Assembly (NCBI GenBank): GCA_021821185.1
Contig: JAKACU010000025.1
Location: 1-22,521, forward strand
Direction of reading: 5' to 3'
DNA: 22,521 nt
Origin: Bacillota bacterium
Lineage (GTDB): Bacteria > Bacillota > Bacilli > Alicyclobacillales > SLC66
Below the pieces are notes generated by a model. That model saw only the letters and a list, made by a program, of their open reading frames with translations, ran no database searches and was not told where the DNA came from. The position numbers were made by a program, and so were the translations under genes. How positions within the stretch are numbered: position 1 is the stretch's first letter; every line of letters starts with the position of its first letter. This document shows positions 1-7,994 of this stretch, piece by piece.

Positions 1-567
1 AAGGGTTGTTTTTTTGTGTTGTCTGGGCCGTCTGGAGTCGGGAAAAACACACTTGTGAATCTGATTTTGCAGGAAATGAAAGGGATTTACTATGTGCCGT
101 CAGTAACGACGCGCGCTATGCGGCCCGGTGAGAGTCAGATGAATCCGTATGTGTTTGTAACCAAAGAAGAGTTTGAAGATATGATATCCCGCAATCAGTT
201 TCTCGAATGGAAAAAAATTCATAATAGCAATTACTATGGAACGCACTTGCCGACCATTTTGTCTGCCATGGAAAATGGGTACGACATCATCACGGACATG
301 GATGTGTTGGGGTGCGAAGATGCGATAGCACGTATTCCGGAACATGTGTATACGATATTTGTCTTGCCGCCCTCTCTCGATGAATTGTCGCATCGGTTGC
401 TTGAACGGGATAGTGATCAGGCCGCGGTAGCGTTGCGCCTACAGCGTGTACCTCTTGAATTAGGGCATAAGGATCGCTATGATTTTACGATGATCAATGA
501 CAATCTTGAACAAAGTGTTCGTGAACTGCGAAGTATCATACAAGGCGTTGTCGACCACGCAGAGTGA
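1..567 (+). CDS. Guanylate kinase-like protein, 5' end outside window
   Basis: This is a guanylate kinase family protein; true members transfer phosphate from ATP to GMP or dGMP in the cytoplasm. The frame is open to the left edge, so the N-terminus lies outside; a GTG at 16 is not the likely start. Visible motifs are the P-loop GPSGVGKNT near the start, the GMP-binding stretch SVTTRAMRPGE, the segment EWKKIHNSNYYGT, a DMDVLG element in place of the usual (E/L)(I)DVQG, and the C-terminal YDFTMINDNLE that closes the family. About 188 residues are visible, close to the usual 200. The P-loop has Asn where most Gmk proteins have Gly (GKGT), and the neighbourhood is not the usual gmk-rpoZ one. It may therefore be a paralogue rather than the housekeeping enzyme. 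Family assignment is firm; exact substrate is not. Confidence 0.85.
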   Translation, partial: KGCFFVLSGPSGVGKNTLVNLILQEMKGIYYVPSVTTRAMRPGESQMNPYVFVTKEEFEDMISRNQFLEWKKIHNSNYYGTHLPTILSAMENGYDIITDMDVLGCEDAIARIPEHVYTIFVLPPSLDELSHRLLERDSDQAAVALRLQRVPLELGHKDRYDFTMINDNLEQSVRELRSIIQGVVDHAE

Positions 568-578
568 ACCGTGTAAAG

Positions 579-624
579 AGGGCTGTCCGAAAGTAGTTTT
601 TTCTACTTTGGGACAGCCCTTTTG
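579..624 (+). terminator. Rho-independent terminator after the guanylate kinase-like gene
   Basis: An 18-bp stem with one mismatch pairs 579-596 with 603-620 around a T6 loop. The outer ten pairs are perfect (AGGGCTGTCC with GGACAGCCCT), and a short TTTT tail follows. It begins 12 bases after the stop codon of the upstream gene. Confidence 0.75.
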
Positions 625-866
625 TACTTCTGGCTTGTCACATACCTGTTGCAAGCCCTGTTACCACATAGAGATGCTTCTTTTGTGTGTAGAGTACATA
701 GCGATAATTAATGCCTTGGTTGTACGCCGATGTGCGATGGGGCTGGTGTTCAACATGCGAATGCACTGGCTACTGCCGGGTATGTAAAGGGGACCATCCC
801 CAAGGGTAGTTATTAACCCTTTTTGTGGGACGGTTCCCATGCGCTTTAGGCGTCAAATGTACCGCG
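625..866. other. Intergenic region with an imperfect palindrome
   Basis: No gene is supported in this stretch. It holds one imperfect inverted repeat at about 789-838: GGGGACCATCCCC-AAGGGT opposite ACCCTT-GTGGGACGGTTCCC. Neither side has a clear T-run, so I do not call it the asnB terminator, although it lies just beyond the asnB stop. GGGACGGTTCCC-type palindromes resemble REP-like elements of Firmicutes. That resemblance is from memory and is inference. Confidence 0.35.
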
Positions 867-2717
867 CTACGATGTGATGCTAACATTGTACGTACGCAGC
901 CAGGTGTCAATTTGAATAAGATAATCAAACATTTGCGGGACAGCCATGATTTGTCCGAACCATGGTATGTGCTCCGTTTTTTGTGCACTTTTTGCAATCA
1001 TGTCTTTTACAGAAGGAACGTTAAGCAACGGCAGTATCGGTGATGTTTTATCCTCCAAAATGCCCTGCAACCAATCGCGAACGGCATGCAGATAGGCGGG
1101 GTTTGGGGTAGAAGGATACGGTGTTTTTTTTCGATAAACCACTTCTTGCGGTAGCATGTCGCTGACAGCATCACGGAGTATCGACTTGGCGACTTGATTG
1201 CGATTTTTCATCGACCAAGGGATATTCCAAACATACTCAACAAGTCGGTGGTCACAAAATGGCACGCGAATCTCAAGACCTGCTGCCATACTCATACGGT
1301 CTTTACGTTCCAGGAGTGTTGTCAAAAAGCGCGTGATATTCAAGTAAAATACTTCGCGAATGCGCGCATCTCTTGCCGTTTCGCCGTTCAAGCGTGGGAC
1401 CTCGCTTAAGGCTTCCTCATAACGCCTTTGTACGTACGCTTGCGGTTGAATTTGTTCCATGAGTTCGGGGGACACAACATCAGCACGCAAGGAAAGTCGT
1501 CGAGACCATGGGAAAGTATTGTCAAATAGAGCCTCGTCGCGATGGAACCAAGGGTACCCACCGAACACCTCGTCTGCGGCTTCACCAGATAAAGCGACCG
1601 TTGCCGTTTTTTTGATTTCTCGGCTGAATAAGTACAGCGATGTATCAATATCAGCCATCCCTGGCAGATCTCTTGCAAGCATCGGTCGCGTCAGATGCTC
1701 AATCAAATCAGGAGTGTCGAATAAAACGCTGTGGTGAGTCGTTCCCACGTAGTCAGAAACACGTTTTACCCACGGTGCATCGCGACTCGTCTGAAAACTG
1801 TTGGCCTCGAAGTGCTGGTCAGATCCATAAAAATCGACCGAAAAGGTGTGCAGTAGACCGCGCTGTTGTTCTCTTAGTGTTTTTGCAGATATGGCGGTTA
1901 CCGCGCTAGAGTCTAGACCTCCAGACAAGAGTGTGGCAATAGGCACATCAGAGACCAGTTGCCGTGATACGGCATCGGAAAAAAGCTCACGCACCCGCGA
2001 AACGGTTGCATCGTAGTCCTCTTCGTGTTCTTTACTTTCGAGTTGCCAGTATGGCTTCACAGTAAGACTGTCTTTTGAATAAAGCAAGAAATGACCAGGC
2101 CGAAGATCGTAAATGCCTTTGAATATAGCATGACCAGGTGTGCGCGCGGGACCCACGAAGAGCAACTCGGCAAGACCTTCCATGTCAACTTGTGCTGGAA
2201 TTTGAGGATGAGCTAGAAGGGCTTTGATTTCTGAACCAAAGACAAATACATCATCGCGTTTTGTATAAAAGAGTGGTTTAACGCCAAGTCGATCACGTGC
2301 CAAAAAGAGCGTTTGTTTTGCTTCGTCCCAAATGCCAAATGCGAAGATACCATTGAAGCGCTCTACGCATGCAGGGCCCCATTCTACGTAAGACAGAAGT
2401 AAGAGTTCAGTGTCTGATCGTGATTGAAATACGTGTCCGCAACTTTTTAGGTCAGCTCGTAATTCATCCATATTATACAATTCACCATTATAGGTGATCG
2501 TGTACTGATGACTGGCAACCGTCCTCGTCATAGGTTGGCCACCGCCTTCTGGATCAATCACGATGAGGCGGCGATGCGTGAAACCGCAATGATTAGCTGT
2601 CCACGTGTCCGTTGCGTCGGGACCTCGGCAAATGAGAGTTTCGCCCATAGCCTCTAGAATGCCGCGTTCTGTGTCAAGATCTTTGTGCCAATTCACACAT
2701 CCAGCGATACCACACAT
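867..2717 (-). CDS. asnB: Asparagine synthase (glutamine-hydrolysing)
   Basis: The enzyme makes asparagine from aspartate, using ammonia released from glutamine and ATP. The start is set at the ATG giving MCGIAG, because Cys2 must become the N-terminal nucleophile of the glutaminase domain. A good AGGGGGA ribosome site sits 8 bases upstream, and the frame extends only seven codons further. The first ~200 residues are the class II glutaminase domain (CGIAG, CRGPDA, YNGE, RSDTE). The second half is the synthetase domain with the pyrophosphate loop LLSGGLDSS and the later SGEAADEVFGGYPW and RKDRMSMAAGLEIRVPF segments. At 616 residues it is close to B. subtilis AsnO/AsnB length. It is transcribed alone on the minus strand, divergent from tadA. 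Which of the AsnB/AsnO paralogues it corresponds to cannot be told here. Confidence 0.93.
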   Translation of the reverse strand: MCGIAGCVNWHKDLDTERGILEAMGETLICRGPDATDTWTANHCGFTHRRLIVIDPEGGGQPMTRTVASHQYTITYNGELYNMDELRADLKSCGHVFQSRSDTELLLLSYVEWGPACVERFNGIFAFGIWDEAKQTLFLARDRLGVKPLFYTKRDDVFVFGSEIKALLAHPQIPAQVDMEGLAELLFVGPARTPGHAIFKGIYDLRPGHFLLYSKDSLTVKPYWQLESKEHEEDYDATVSRVRELFSDAVSRQLVSDVPIATLLSGGLDSSAVTAISAKTLREQQRGLLHTFSVDFYGSDQHFEANSFQTSRDAPWVKRVSDYVGTTHHSVLFDTPDLIEHLTRPMLARDLPGMADIDTSLYLFSREIKKTATVALSGEAADEVFGGYPWFHRDEALFDNTFPWSRRLSLRADVVSPELMEQIQPQAYVQRRYEEALSEVPRLNGETARDARIREVFYLNITRFLTTLLERKDRMSMAAGLEIRVPFCDHRLVEYVWNIPWSMKNRNQVAKSILRDAVSDMLPQEVVYRKKTPYPSTPNPAYLHAVRDWLQGILEDKTSPILPLLNVPSVKDMIAKSAQKTEHIPWFGQIMAVPQMFDYLIQIDTWLRTYNVSITS

Positions 2718-2836
2718 CGTGTACTTCCCCCTAGGCAATGGTCTATTCGTCTTTTACGCTATGCTAAAGGTGCTTAGGTGGTGCATGTTGAGGATTCGTT
2801 TTTTGTGTGCCATGATAATGGCATGAGGTGAGGTAT

Positions 2837-3334
2837 GTGAACGTTTCCGCCGATGAATACTATATGCGAGTCGCATTGGCTGAAGCGCACGAGGCGTTTC
2901 GTCAAGGTGAGGTTCCTATCGGCGCTGTTGTTGTCGATGGATTGGGCCAAGTACTTGGCTACGGGCATAATCAACGTGAACTTTGGCGAGATCCTACTGC
3001 ACATGCTGAGTTGATTGCTTTGCGTGACGCTGCACGTAGGTATGGAGATTGGCGTCTATCTGGATGTACATTATATGTAACAGTAGAGCCCTGCATCATG
3101 TGTGCCGGTGCCATTTCGCTTAGTCGAATTCTGCGGGTTGTCTTTGGGACAGTCAACGCAAAAGGTGGGGCACTTGGATCTGTTGCTAACATGTATGAAA
3201 TTGCAGGACTTAATCATTATCCTGTTATTACCGCTGGTGTTTTGACGTCTGAATGTGGTATGATGATGAAAGATTTCTTTAGAATGCGGAGAGATGTCCG
3301 AGTGGTCGAAGGAGCTCGCCTCGAAAGCGAGTAG
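2837..3334 (+). CDS. tadA: tRNA-specific adenosine deaminase TadA
   Basis: TadA converts A34 of tRNA-Arg(ACG) to inosine, allowing decoding of CGU/CGC/CGA. The 165-residue protein has the zinc deaminase signature HAE at residues 56-58 (catalytic Glu58) and PCIMC at 85-89, with the VPIGAVVV segment near residue 30 typical of the family. I chose the GTG at 2837 because GAGGTG lies about 6 bases upstream and the protein then begins with the usual short lead into DEYYMRVALAEA. An in-frame GTG at 2828 has no ribosome site. The position just before the SRP RNA matches yaaJ in Bacillus. The last ~15 codons run inside the tRNA-Ser gene, so the C-terminal tail (RDVRVVEGARLESE) is encoded by tRNA sequence. 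Confidence 0.95.
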   Translation: MNVSADEYYMRVALAEAHEAFRQGEVPIGAVVVDGLGQVLGYGHNQRELWRDPTAHAELIALRDAARRYGDWRLSGCTLYVTVEPCIMCAGAISLSRILRVVFGTVNAKGGALGSVANMYEIAGLNHYPVITAGVLTSECGMMMKDFFRMRRDVRVVEGARLESE

Positions 3335-3377
3335 TCCCTAGCGGGGCTCGTGGGTTCGAATCCCACTCTCTCCGCCA
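3288..3377 (+). tRNA. tRNA-Ser (anticodon CGA)
   Basis: A complete type II (long variable arm) cloverleaf. The acceptor GGAGAGA pairs with TCTCTCC. The anticodon stem CTCGC/GCGAG encloses the loop CTCGAAA, giving anticodon CGA, which reads UCG serine codons. The variable arm is AGTCCCTAGCGGGGCTC. The T arm is GTGGG-TTCGAAT-CCCAC. Discriminator G and an encoded CCA end the gene. Its first 47 bases overlap the 3' end of tadA on the same strand, so tadA mRNA and tRNA processing must compete for the same transcript. A separate promoter is not obvious; a TTGACG at 3242 has only a poor -10 partner. Confidence 0.96.
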
Positions 3378-3391
3378 TTTTTATTTGGTGT

Positions 3392-3522
3392 GAGTCTCAG
3401 CGCTGTCTGATCGGGTCCTGCGCGACGGTCGCTTTCGAATCGTGTCAGGTCCTGACGGAAGCAGCACTAAGAGATGCCGGTCGGGTGCCGCAGATTAGCC
3501 TGGTTAGGCAGTGCTGAGAGTC
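3392..3522 (+). ncRNA. ffs: Signal recognition particle RNA (short form)
   Basis: This is the RNA core of SRP, which with Ffh targets nascent membrane proteins. The conserved domain IV is visible around 3444-3470: GTGTCAGGTCC, then GGAAGCAGC, then ACTAAG. It is flanked by GGGTCCTGCGC and GGTGCCGCAG, as in Bacillus scRNA. The ends pair as a long helix (GAGTCTCAGCGCTGTC at 3392-3407 with GGCAGTGCTGAGAGTC at 3507-3522), giving a hairpin of about 131 bases. The location between tadA and dnaX is the conserved scr position. Only 14 bases separate it from the tRNA, and no 5' Alu-domain sequence is seen, unlike the ~270-base B. subtilis RNA. The true ends may extend a few bases. Confidence 0.9.
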
Positions 3523-3641
3523 ATTCCAAGGGATTTGGTATAAGAAGTATACAACAGAGAGATAGGCATCAGCGGTAGTGCAAATGATACTGCAGTGCTG
3601 GGGGACGGGCTTGCGTAACCTGGACAAGGAGACCTGCATTC

Positions 3642-4778
3642 ATGGCAGATGAACGTCCATACGCGAAGTGGATACCTATCATAGAAGCATTGGGATTGAA
3701 TGATCTGATTGATCATCAGATCAACTCGATGTCAGTTCGTTCATCATTGCAGATCGTTCAGTCATTAAAACGATCATTAATCTATTTTGCTTGTTCCATA
3801 GACGGCCACATTCTTGCGTGCGACGATTCCTTTCGCATGTTATTTGGCTTTGATGACACTTGTGCTAGGCAAACCGTGCAAGATGCACTTGCGGCTTTTC
3901 CTGTATTAAGTACACTGATTGACAGCACCTTACAGCAAAGTAAAGGATTTATCTCAAAAGTGGTTGCGATTGACCAAGGACATCAGTCTGTTGATTTGTT
4001 GATTGACGCATACCCCATTCAAGATGGCAATGAGATTGTTGGATACACCTTCACATTTAAAACTCTTGATGATGTTGTTGCCTTGGATTCTCAAAGGGCA
4101 CTGCGCGACAAGATAAATACGATTGCTAAAATGTCTGCAGGCGTTTCTCACGAAATACGGAATCCTCTCACTTCTGTGATAGGTTTTTTGCAAATTGCGC
4201 TTGAGCGGCTCGAAACATTAGATGTAGAGCAAGCGCGCACCTTTCTAACGATGACGACTCATGAGCTTGATCATATCACGAGGGTGACCGACGCTTTGCT
4301 TGTGTTAGCGCGCGCTGGACGCTCGACAGAAAGTCTGTTGCGTGTGGATGAACTTTTGTCGGCGTTAGTCGATTCGTGGCAAGGGGAGGCTAGCGCACAA
4401 GGCATTCACTTTATGTTATCCCTTAATCCAGTGCCGTTTATTTTAGCTGATGAAAAGGAATTGATGCTGGCATTTCAGCATCTATTGCAAAATGCTTTCG
4501 AAGCGATTGAAGATGGCGGCATGATCATCGTGCGTACGAACTTTGATCCTGTGGAAGGGCACGTAAGGGTTGACGTCTCGGATACTGGTCCGGGAATCCC
4601 GAATTACATGACAGATCGTATTTTTGATGTCTTCTTTACAACGAAAGGCGGTCATTTTGGCTTAGGTCTGCCCATCATGCAACGTATCGTGACTGATAGA
4701 GGCGGCGAGATTCGGGTTTCATCAAAGGGACATGGCACTACATTTTCGTTGCTGCTTCTACCGGCGACAAGGGGTTGA
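3642..4778 (+). CDS. Soluble PAS-domain sensor histidine kinase
   Basis: A 378-residue histidine kinase with no membrane segment, so it acts in the cytoplasm. Residues ~40-145 look like a PAS sensor domain. The dimerisation/phosphoacceptor domain carries the H-box SHEIRNPLTSV with phosphorylated His170. The ATP-binding domain shows an N-box (LLQNAFEAI, Asn284), G1 DTGPGIP at 314-320, an F-box IFDVFFTTK and G2 GHFGLGL at 337-343. An AAGGAG site lies 10 bases before the ATG. No response regulator is encoded beside it, as is usual for sporulation phosphorelay kinases of the KinA/KinE type. That role is inference. It sits between the SRP RNA and dnaX, where Bacillus has no gene, and stops 6 bases before dnaX, so it is probably co-transcribed with the replication genes. 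Confidence 0.88.
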   Translation: MADERPYAKWIPIIEALGLNDLIDHQINSMSVRSSLQIVQSLKRSLIYFACSIDGHILACDDSFRMLFGFDDTCARQTVQDALAAFPVLSTLIDSTLQQSKGFISKVVAIDQGHQSVDLLIDAYPIQDGNEIVGYTFTFKTLDDVVALDSQRALRDKINTIAKMSAGVSHEIRNPLTSVIGFLQIALERLETLDVEQARTFLTMTTHELDHITRVTDALLVLARAGRSTESLLRVDELLSALVDSWQGEASAQGIHFMLSLNPVPFILADEKELMLAFQHLLQNAFEAIEDGGMIIVRTNFDPVEGHVRVDVSDTGPGIPNYMTDRIFDVFFTTKGGHFGLGLPIMQRIVTDRGGEIRVSSKGHGTTFSLLLLPATRG

Positions 4779-4784
4779 CGAGGG

Positions 4785-6515
4785 TTGTCTCATCTAGCAT
4801 TGTATAGGGAATGGCGTCCACAAACCTTCGCGGATGTGGTAGGGCAGCAACATGTGGTAACTACCTTAAAAAACGCGATACGATATGACAAGTTAGCTCA
4901 TGCCTATCTTTTTTCTGGGCCACGAGGTACTGGCAAGACCAGCTTGGCTAAGATTCTCGCCAAATCGGTTAATTGTGAATCGCCGATTGGCGTTGAACCA
5001 TGCAATGTGTGCCCGTCATGTGTTGGAATTATGAACGGTAGAATTGTCGATGTGGTCGAAATGGATGCTGCATCCAATCGTGGTGTGGATGAGATTCGCG
5101 GTCTACTGGAACAAATTCGGTATGCACCAACTGAAGTAAAACGCAAAGTGTACATTATCGACGAAGTACATATGTTGACTCAAGAAGCTTTTAATGCGCT
5201 CCTAAAGACACTTGAAGAACCACCTGAATATTGTTTATTTGTCTTAGCTACAACAGAAGTCCATAAAATACCTGCTACTGTAGTGTCACGGTGTCAACGT
5301 TTTGATCTCAGTCGTATTTCGATGCAATTGGTTGTAGAGCATTTGCAAATGGTCTTAGCAGCGATGCCTGAATGTACCGTGGAAGATGCCGCTTTATGGT
5401 TTATTGCACGTGCAACAGAAGGTGGAATGCGCGACGCTTTGTCTTTGCTTGATCAGATCGTTTCTTATGGTGAAGGTCAGGTAACTATTGAACAGGCACT
5501 TCAGGTTACAGGTGGGGTTGCAAGTGAACATTTAGGACAGATTTTTTCAAGTATGGTTCAATGGGATCATGCATCGCTGTTGACGATACTAGGACAATTG
5601 TGGCAACGCGGTACGGATCCAACCCAACTTGTCTTTGATTTGTTGGGTTATCTACGTGATGGCATTCTTGTTCACAATGCCGTTGATGCTGACGATGCGA
5701 TTCATCGCATGAGATATGATCCGACATTTTCGGTGGTAGTGCAGCAAAGTACTACGCAACAGATGATTCGACTTGGTGAACGCTTAACTGCGTTACAGTC
5801 AGAATTGCGCTATCAAACACAAGCTCGGCTTTTTGTCGAAGTGGCTCTCTTGTCAATGATGGATACCGTGTCTGAAACAACGATAGGGGCAGAGCACGTT
5901 TTGCGAGAAGAGATTGTACGTTTGGCAACGCGAATTTCTGTCTTGGAGGAGCAACTAGTCAAGTTAGCTCGACAAGCCAAAACAGATGCGCCTGTTGTGG
6001 TGAGTCCGGAGCAAGTTATAAGCGCGTCACTAGAGGCGCCTGTGCAAGAAAAGATACCTGTTACAAAGAGCAAAAGTGTACCCGCTCGCGGTATCGTGCA
6101 AATTCATTCAATGACGCAAGCTGATGGGAAGTTGTTGAATGCGATTCAACAAAAGTGGAATATGATTCTCGATGAAATTAAACGGCAAAGTGTGCAAGGG
6201 CGCGCCTGGTTGCATGGCAGTCAAGTGGTCGCTGTGAATGGTCATCAGGTTATTGTCACGGTTAAGAGTGACACGCACGCAAAGACACTGATGAAACAAT
6301 ATCGGGAATTGATTGATCGCGTGCTATCTGAGCACACGGGTTCGCAAGTTACCATGCTTGCTGTCAGTGAAGAGGACTGGAAACAAATCGGGAGTTCTCT
6401 TGCCGATACTTTGCAGCAGACTTCAGATCAGCCGTCTTTGGTAGAGCGTCCGTCTTGGGTACAAAACGTGGTAGAATTGTTTGGCGAAGATCGCGTTACA
6501 ATTAGCGAAGAATGA
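4785..6515 (+). CDS. dnaX: DNA polymerase III subunit gamma/tau
   Basis: DnaX is the motor of the clamp loader that places the beta sliding clamp on primed DNA and ties the polymerase to the helicase. The AAA+ module shows Walker A GPRGTGKT at 45-52, a four-cysteine zinc module (Cys64, 73, 76, 79), Walker B with VYIIDEVH at 122-129, sensor 1 ATTE and the arginine-finger SRC at 168-170. Domain III follows to ~370. A poorly conserved linker (~400-440) then leads to a tau-type C-terminal domain. The start is TTG with AAGGGG 10 bases upstream, and the product begins MSHLALYREWRPQTF, the normal N-terminus. At 576 residues the length is usual. I see no A-rich slippery site positioned to make a separate gamma form. 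Confidence 0.96.
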   Translation: MSHLALYREWRPQTFADVVGQQHVVTTLKNAIRYDKLAHAYLFSGPRGTGKTSLAKILAKSVNCESPIGVEPCNVCPSCVGIMNGRIVDVVEMDAASNRGVDEIRGLLEQIRYAPTEVKRKVYIIDEVHMLTQEAFNALLKTLEEPPEYCLFVLATTEVHKIPATVVSRCQRFDLSRISMQLVVEHLQMVLAAMPECTVEDAALWFIARATEGGMRDALSLLDQIVSYGEGQVTIEQALQVTGGVASEHLGQIFSSMVQWDHASLLTILGQLWQRGTDPTQLVFDLLGYLRDGILVHNAVDADDAIHRMRYDPTFSVVVQQSTTQQMIRLGERLTALQSELRYQTQARLFVEVALLSMMDTVSETTIGAEHVLREEIVRLATRISVLEEQLVKLARQAKTDAPVVVSPEQVISASLEAPVQEKIPVTKSKSVPARGIVQIHSMTQADGKLLNAIQQKWNMILDEIKRQSVQGRAWLHGSQVVAVNGHQVIVTVKSDTHAKTLMKQYRELIDRVLSEHTGSQVTMLAVSEEDWKQIGSSLADTLQQTSDQPSLVERPSWVQNVVELFGEDRVTISEE

Positions 6516-6528
6516 AAGGGTGTCATCA

Positions 6529-6840
6529 ATGAAAAACATGAACCAGTTAATGAAGCAGGCAAAAAAGTTGCAAGAGGATATGGCAAAGGCTCAAGAAGAA
6601 TTGGCAACGATGACGGTTGTCGGCGCCGCGAGCGGCGATGCGGTACAAATCGAAATGAACGGTCATCATGAGGTAGTCAGTGTCAAAATCAAACCTGATG
6701 TCGTTGACAGAGACGATGTAGAGATGCTTGAGGATTTGGTTCTGACCGCTTTGCAGGATGCCTCTAAAAAAGTCGCTACCTTAACTGAAGAACAGATGGG
6801 TCGTTATACTAAAGGACTGAACATTCCTGGATTGTTCTAA
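6529..6840 (+). CDS. yaaK: YbaB/EbfC family nucleoid-associated protein
   Basis: A small DNA-binding protein of the YbaB/EbfC family, which forms dimers and coats the nucleoid. The gene nearly always lies between dnaX and recR, as here. The 103-residue protein opens with a coiled-coil-prone helix (MKNMNQLMKQAKKLQEDMAK), has the conserved core beginning VVGAASGDAVQIEMNG, and ends in the family's glycine-rich GLNIPGLF tail. The start is the ATG at 6529 with GAAAGGGTG 6 bases before it. The frame opens further upstream inside dnaX but without a ribosome site. Its stop overlaps the recR start by one base (TAATG), so the two are translationally coupled. Confidence 0.95.
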   Translation: MKNMNQLMKQAKKLQEDMAKAQEELATMTVVGAASGDAVQIEMNGHHEVVSVKIKPDVVDRDDVEMLEDLVLTALQDASKKVATLTEEQMGRYTKGLNIPGLF

Positions 6841-7442
6841 TGGCTGAGTTTCCTGCGCCTATTGCACAGCTTATCGAAGAGTTTGGTCGTCTGCCTGGAA
6901 TTGGACCCAAGTCAGCGCAAAGGTTAGCTTTTCATGTTATATCAATGCCAGACGATGAGGTGAAAAAACTCATTGAGGCACTGCACCGCAGTAAACGAGA
7001 CCTACTATTTTGTGATTCGTGCTGTTGCGTCACTGATCATTCGCCTTGCTTTGTTTGCGGTGATCCGGAACGGGATTATAGTATGATCTGCGTTGTCCAA
7101 GATACGCGGGATATGCTAGCTTTGGAGCGCATGAAATCTTACCGCGGTCTGTATCATGTTTTAGGTGGTGCCATTTCCCCTATGGATGGTATTGGCCCCG
7201 ATGAACTGCGACTTCCTGAGTTGCTTCATCGGCTTGCTGATGAAGCAGTTAAGGAGATGATCCTTGCTACGAATTCGACTGTAGAAGGTGAAGCGACAGC
7301 GGGCTATATTGCTCGGTTGGCTCATCATTTTGAGAACCTTGAAGTAACGAGAATTGCGCATGGACTTCCTATCGGCGGTGACCTTGAGTATGCAGATGAG
7401 GCAACGCTTGCGCGCGCATTAGAATTTCGGCGTCCTATATAA
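6840..7442 (+). CDS. recR: Recombination mediator protein RecR
   Basis: RecR works with RecO (and RecF) to load RecA on SSB-coated single-stranded DNA at gaps. The 200-residue protein has an N-terminal helix-hairpin-helix (FGRLPGIGPKSAQRLAF, ~15-31) and a zinc finger C58-x2-C61-x8-C70-x2-C73. The Toprim domain starts at ICVVQDTRDMLALE and continues through YHVLGGAISPMDGIGP to the C-terminal Walker-like helix region (RIAHGLPIGGDLEYADEATL). The finger contains two extra cysteines (CCC at 61-63), which is unusual but leaves the normal spacing intact. The start codon overlaps the stop of the YbaB gene. A GC-rich hairpin and then a group II intron follow within 50 bases. Confidence 0.96.
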   Translation: MAEFPAPIAQLIEEFGRLPGIGPKSAQRLAFHVISMPDDEVKKLIEALHRSKRDLLFCDSCCCVTDHSPCFVCGDPERDYSMICVVQDTRDMLALERMKSYRGLYHVLGGAISPMDGIGPDELRLPELLHRLADEAVKEMILATNSTVEGEATAGYIARLAHHFENLEVTRIAHGLPIGGDLEYADEATLARALEFRRPI

Positions 7443-7461
7443 AGGACGCTTATTTTTTTGT

Positions 7462-7481
7462 CGCGCGCCCAGAGGCGCGCG
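7462..7481 (+). terminator. GC-rich hairpin after recR, just upstream of the intron
   Basis: CGCGCGCC (7462-7469) pairs perfectly with GGCGCGCG (7474-7481) around a CAGA loop, followed by TTCCTCT. It begins 20 bases after the recR stop and ends a few bases before the intron. The U-run is weak, so it may only pause or partly terminate transcription toward yaaL. Bacterial class C group II introns characteristically insert next to such hairpins, which may explain the position of the element. Confidence 0.5.
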
Positions 7482-7994
7482 TTCCTCTAGTAAGTGAAAG
7501 TCTTACCTCGGAAAGTGCCAAGACATCCGAGTAGCTTGGATGCCTATGTACGGCGAAATCTGTGCGTGGAAGCGCATCGACGAAAGTACCTGGCAGAGAA
7601 CAGGGCGAGCAAGATACCAGGCCGTAACATGAAGTGAATTCTGCCGCGTCGTCAAAAAGGCATCGCGAGAGGGAAAAGAGGGAGCCGAGTCCCGGGCAAA
7701 TGGACGAAGGCCATGGAAGCTGTGGAGAGCTTGGAAAGCAGCAGCGAAGAACCCTCCGGCATAGAGGAAGCGGCATGGCATCAAAGGGAACGCGTGAACT
7801 GGGGAGACCCTCCCCTGCACGGAGGAAAAAAAATCTGATCCGTAAAGTGGCTGCCTATAAGCCCAAAAGGTGAAGTGGCATGCCTGTAGGAAGGGAGTCC
7901 GAGGGGGTCATAGTACTGGTGAAGCGAGGACAACACAACCTCGTGGAGGGAAGGACCCTTGCTTTGTTCATACTTTTTGAGGAGGTACGGGTGA

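Noticed and set aside
2788..2819. tadA promoter TTGAGG/GATAAT
   Set aside because: The spacer is 20 bases, too long for confident assignment.
3242..3275. Separate promoter for tRNA-Ser inside tadA
   Set aside because: TTGACG is present but the hexamer 17 bases later (GATGAA) matches the -10 consensus poorly.
4866..4876. A-run near the dnaX start as a programmed frameshift site
   Set aside because: It lies at residue ~29, far from the domain III/IV boundary where gamma/tau frameshifting occurs.
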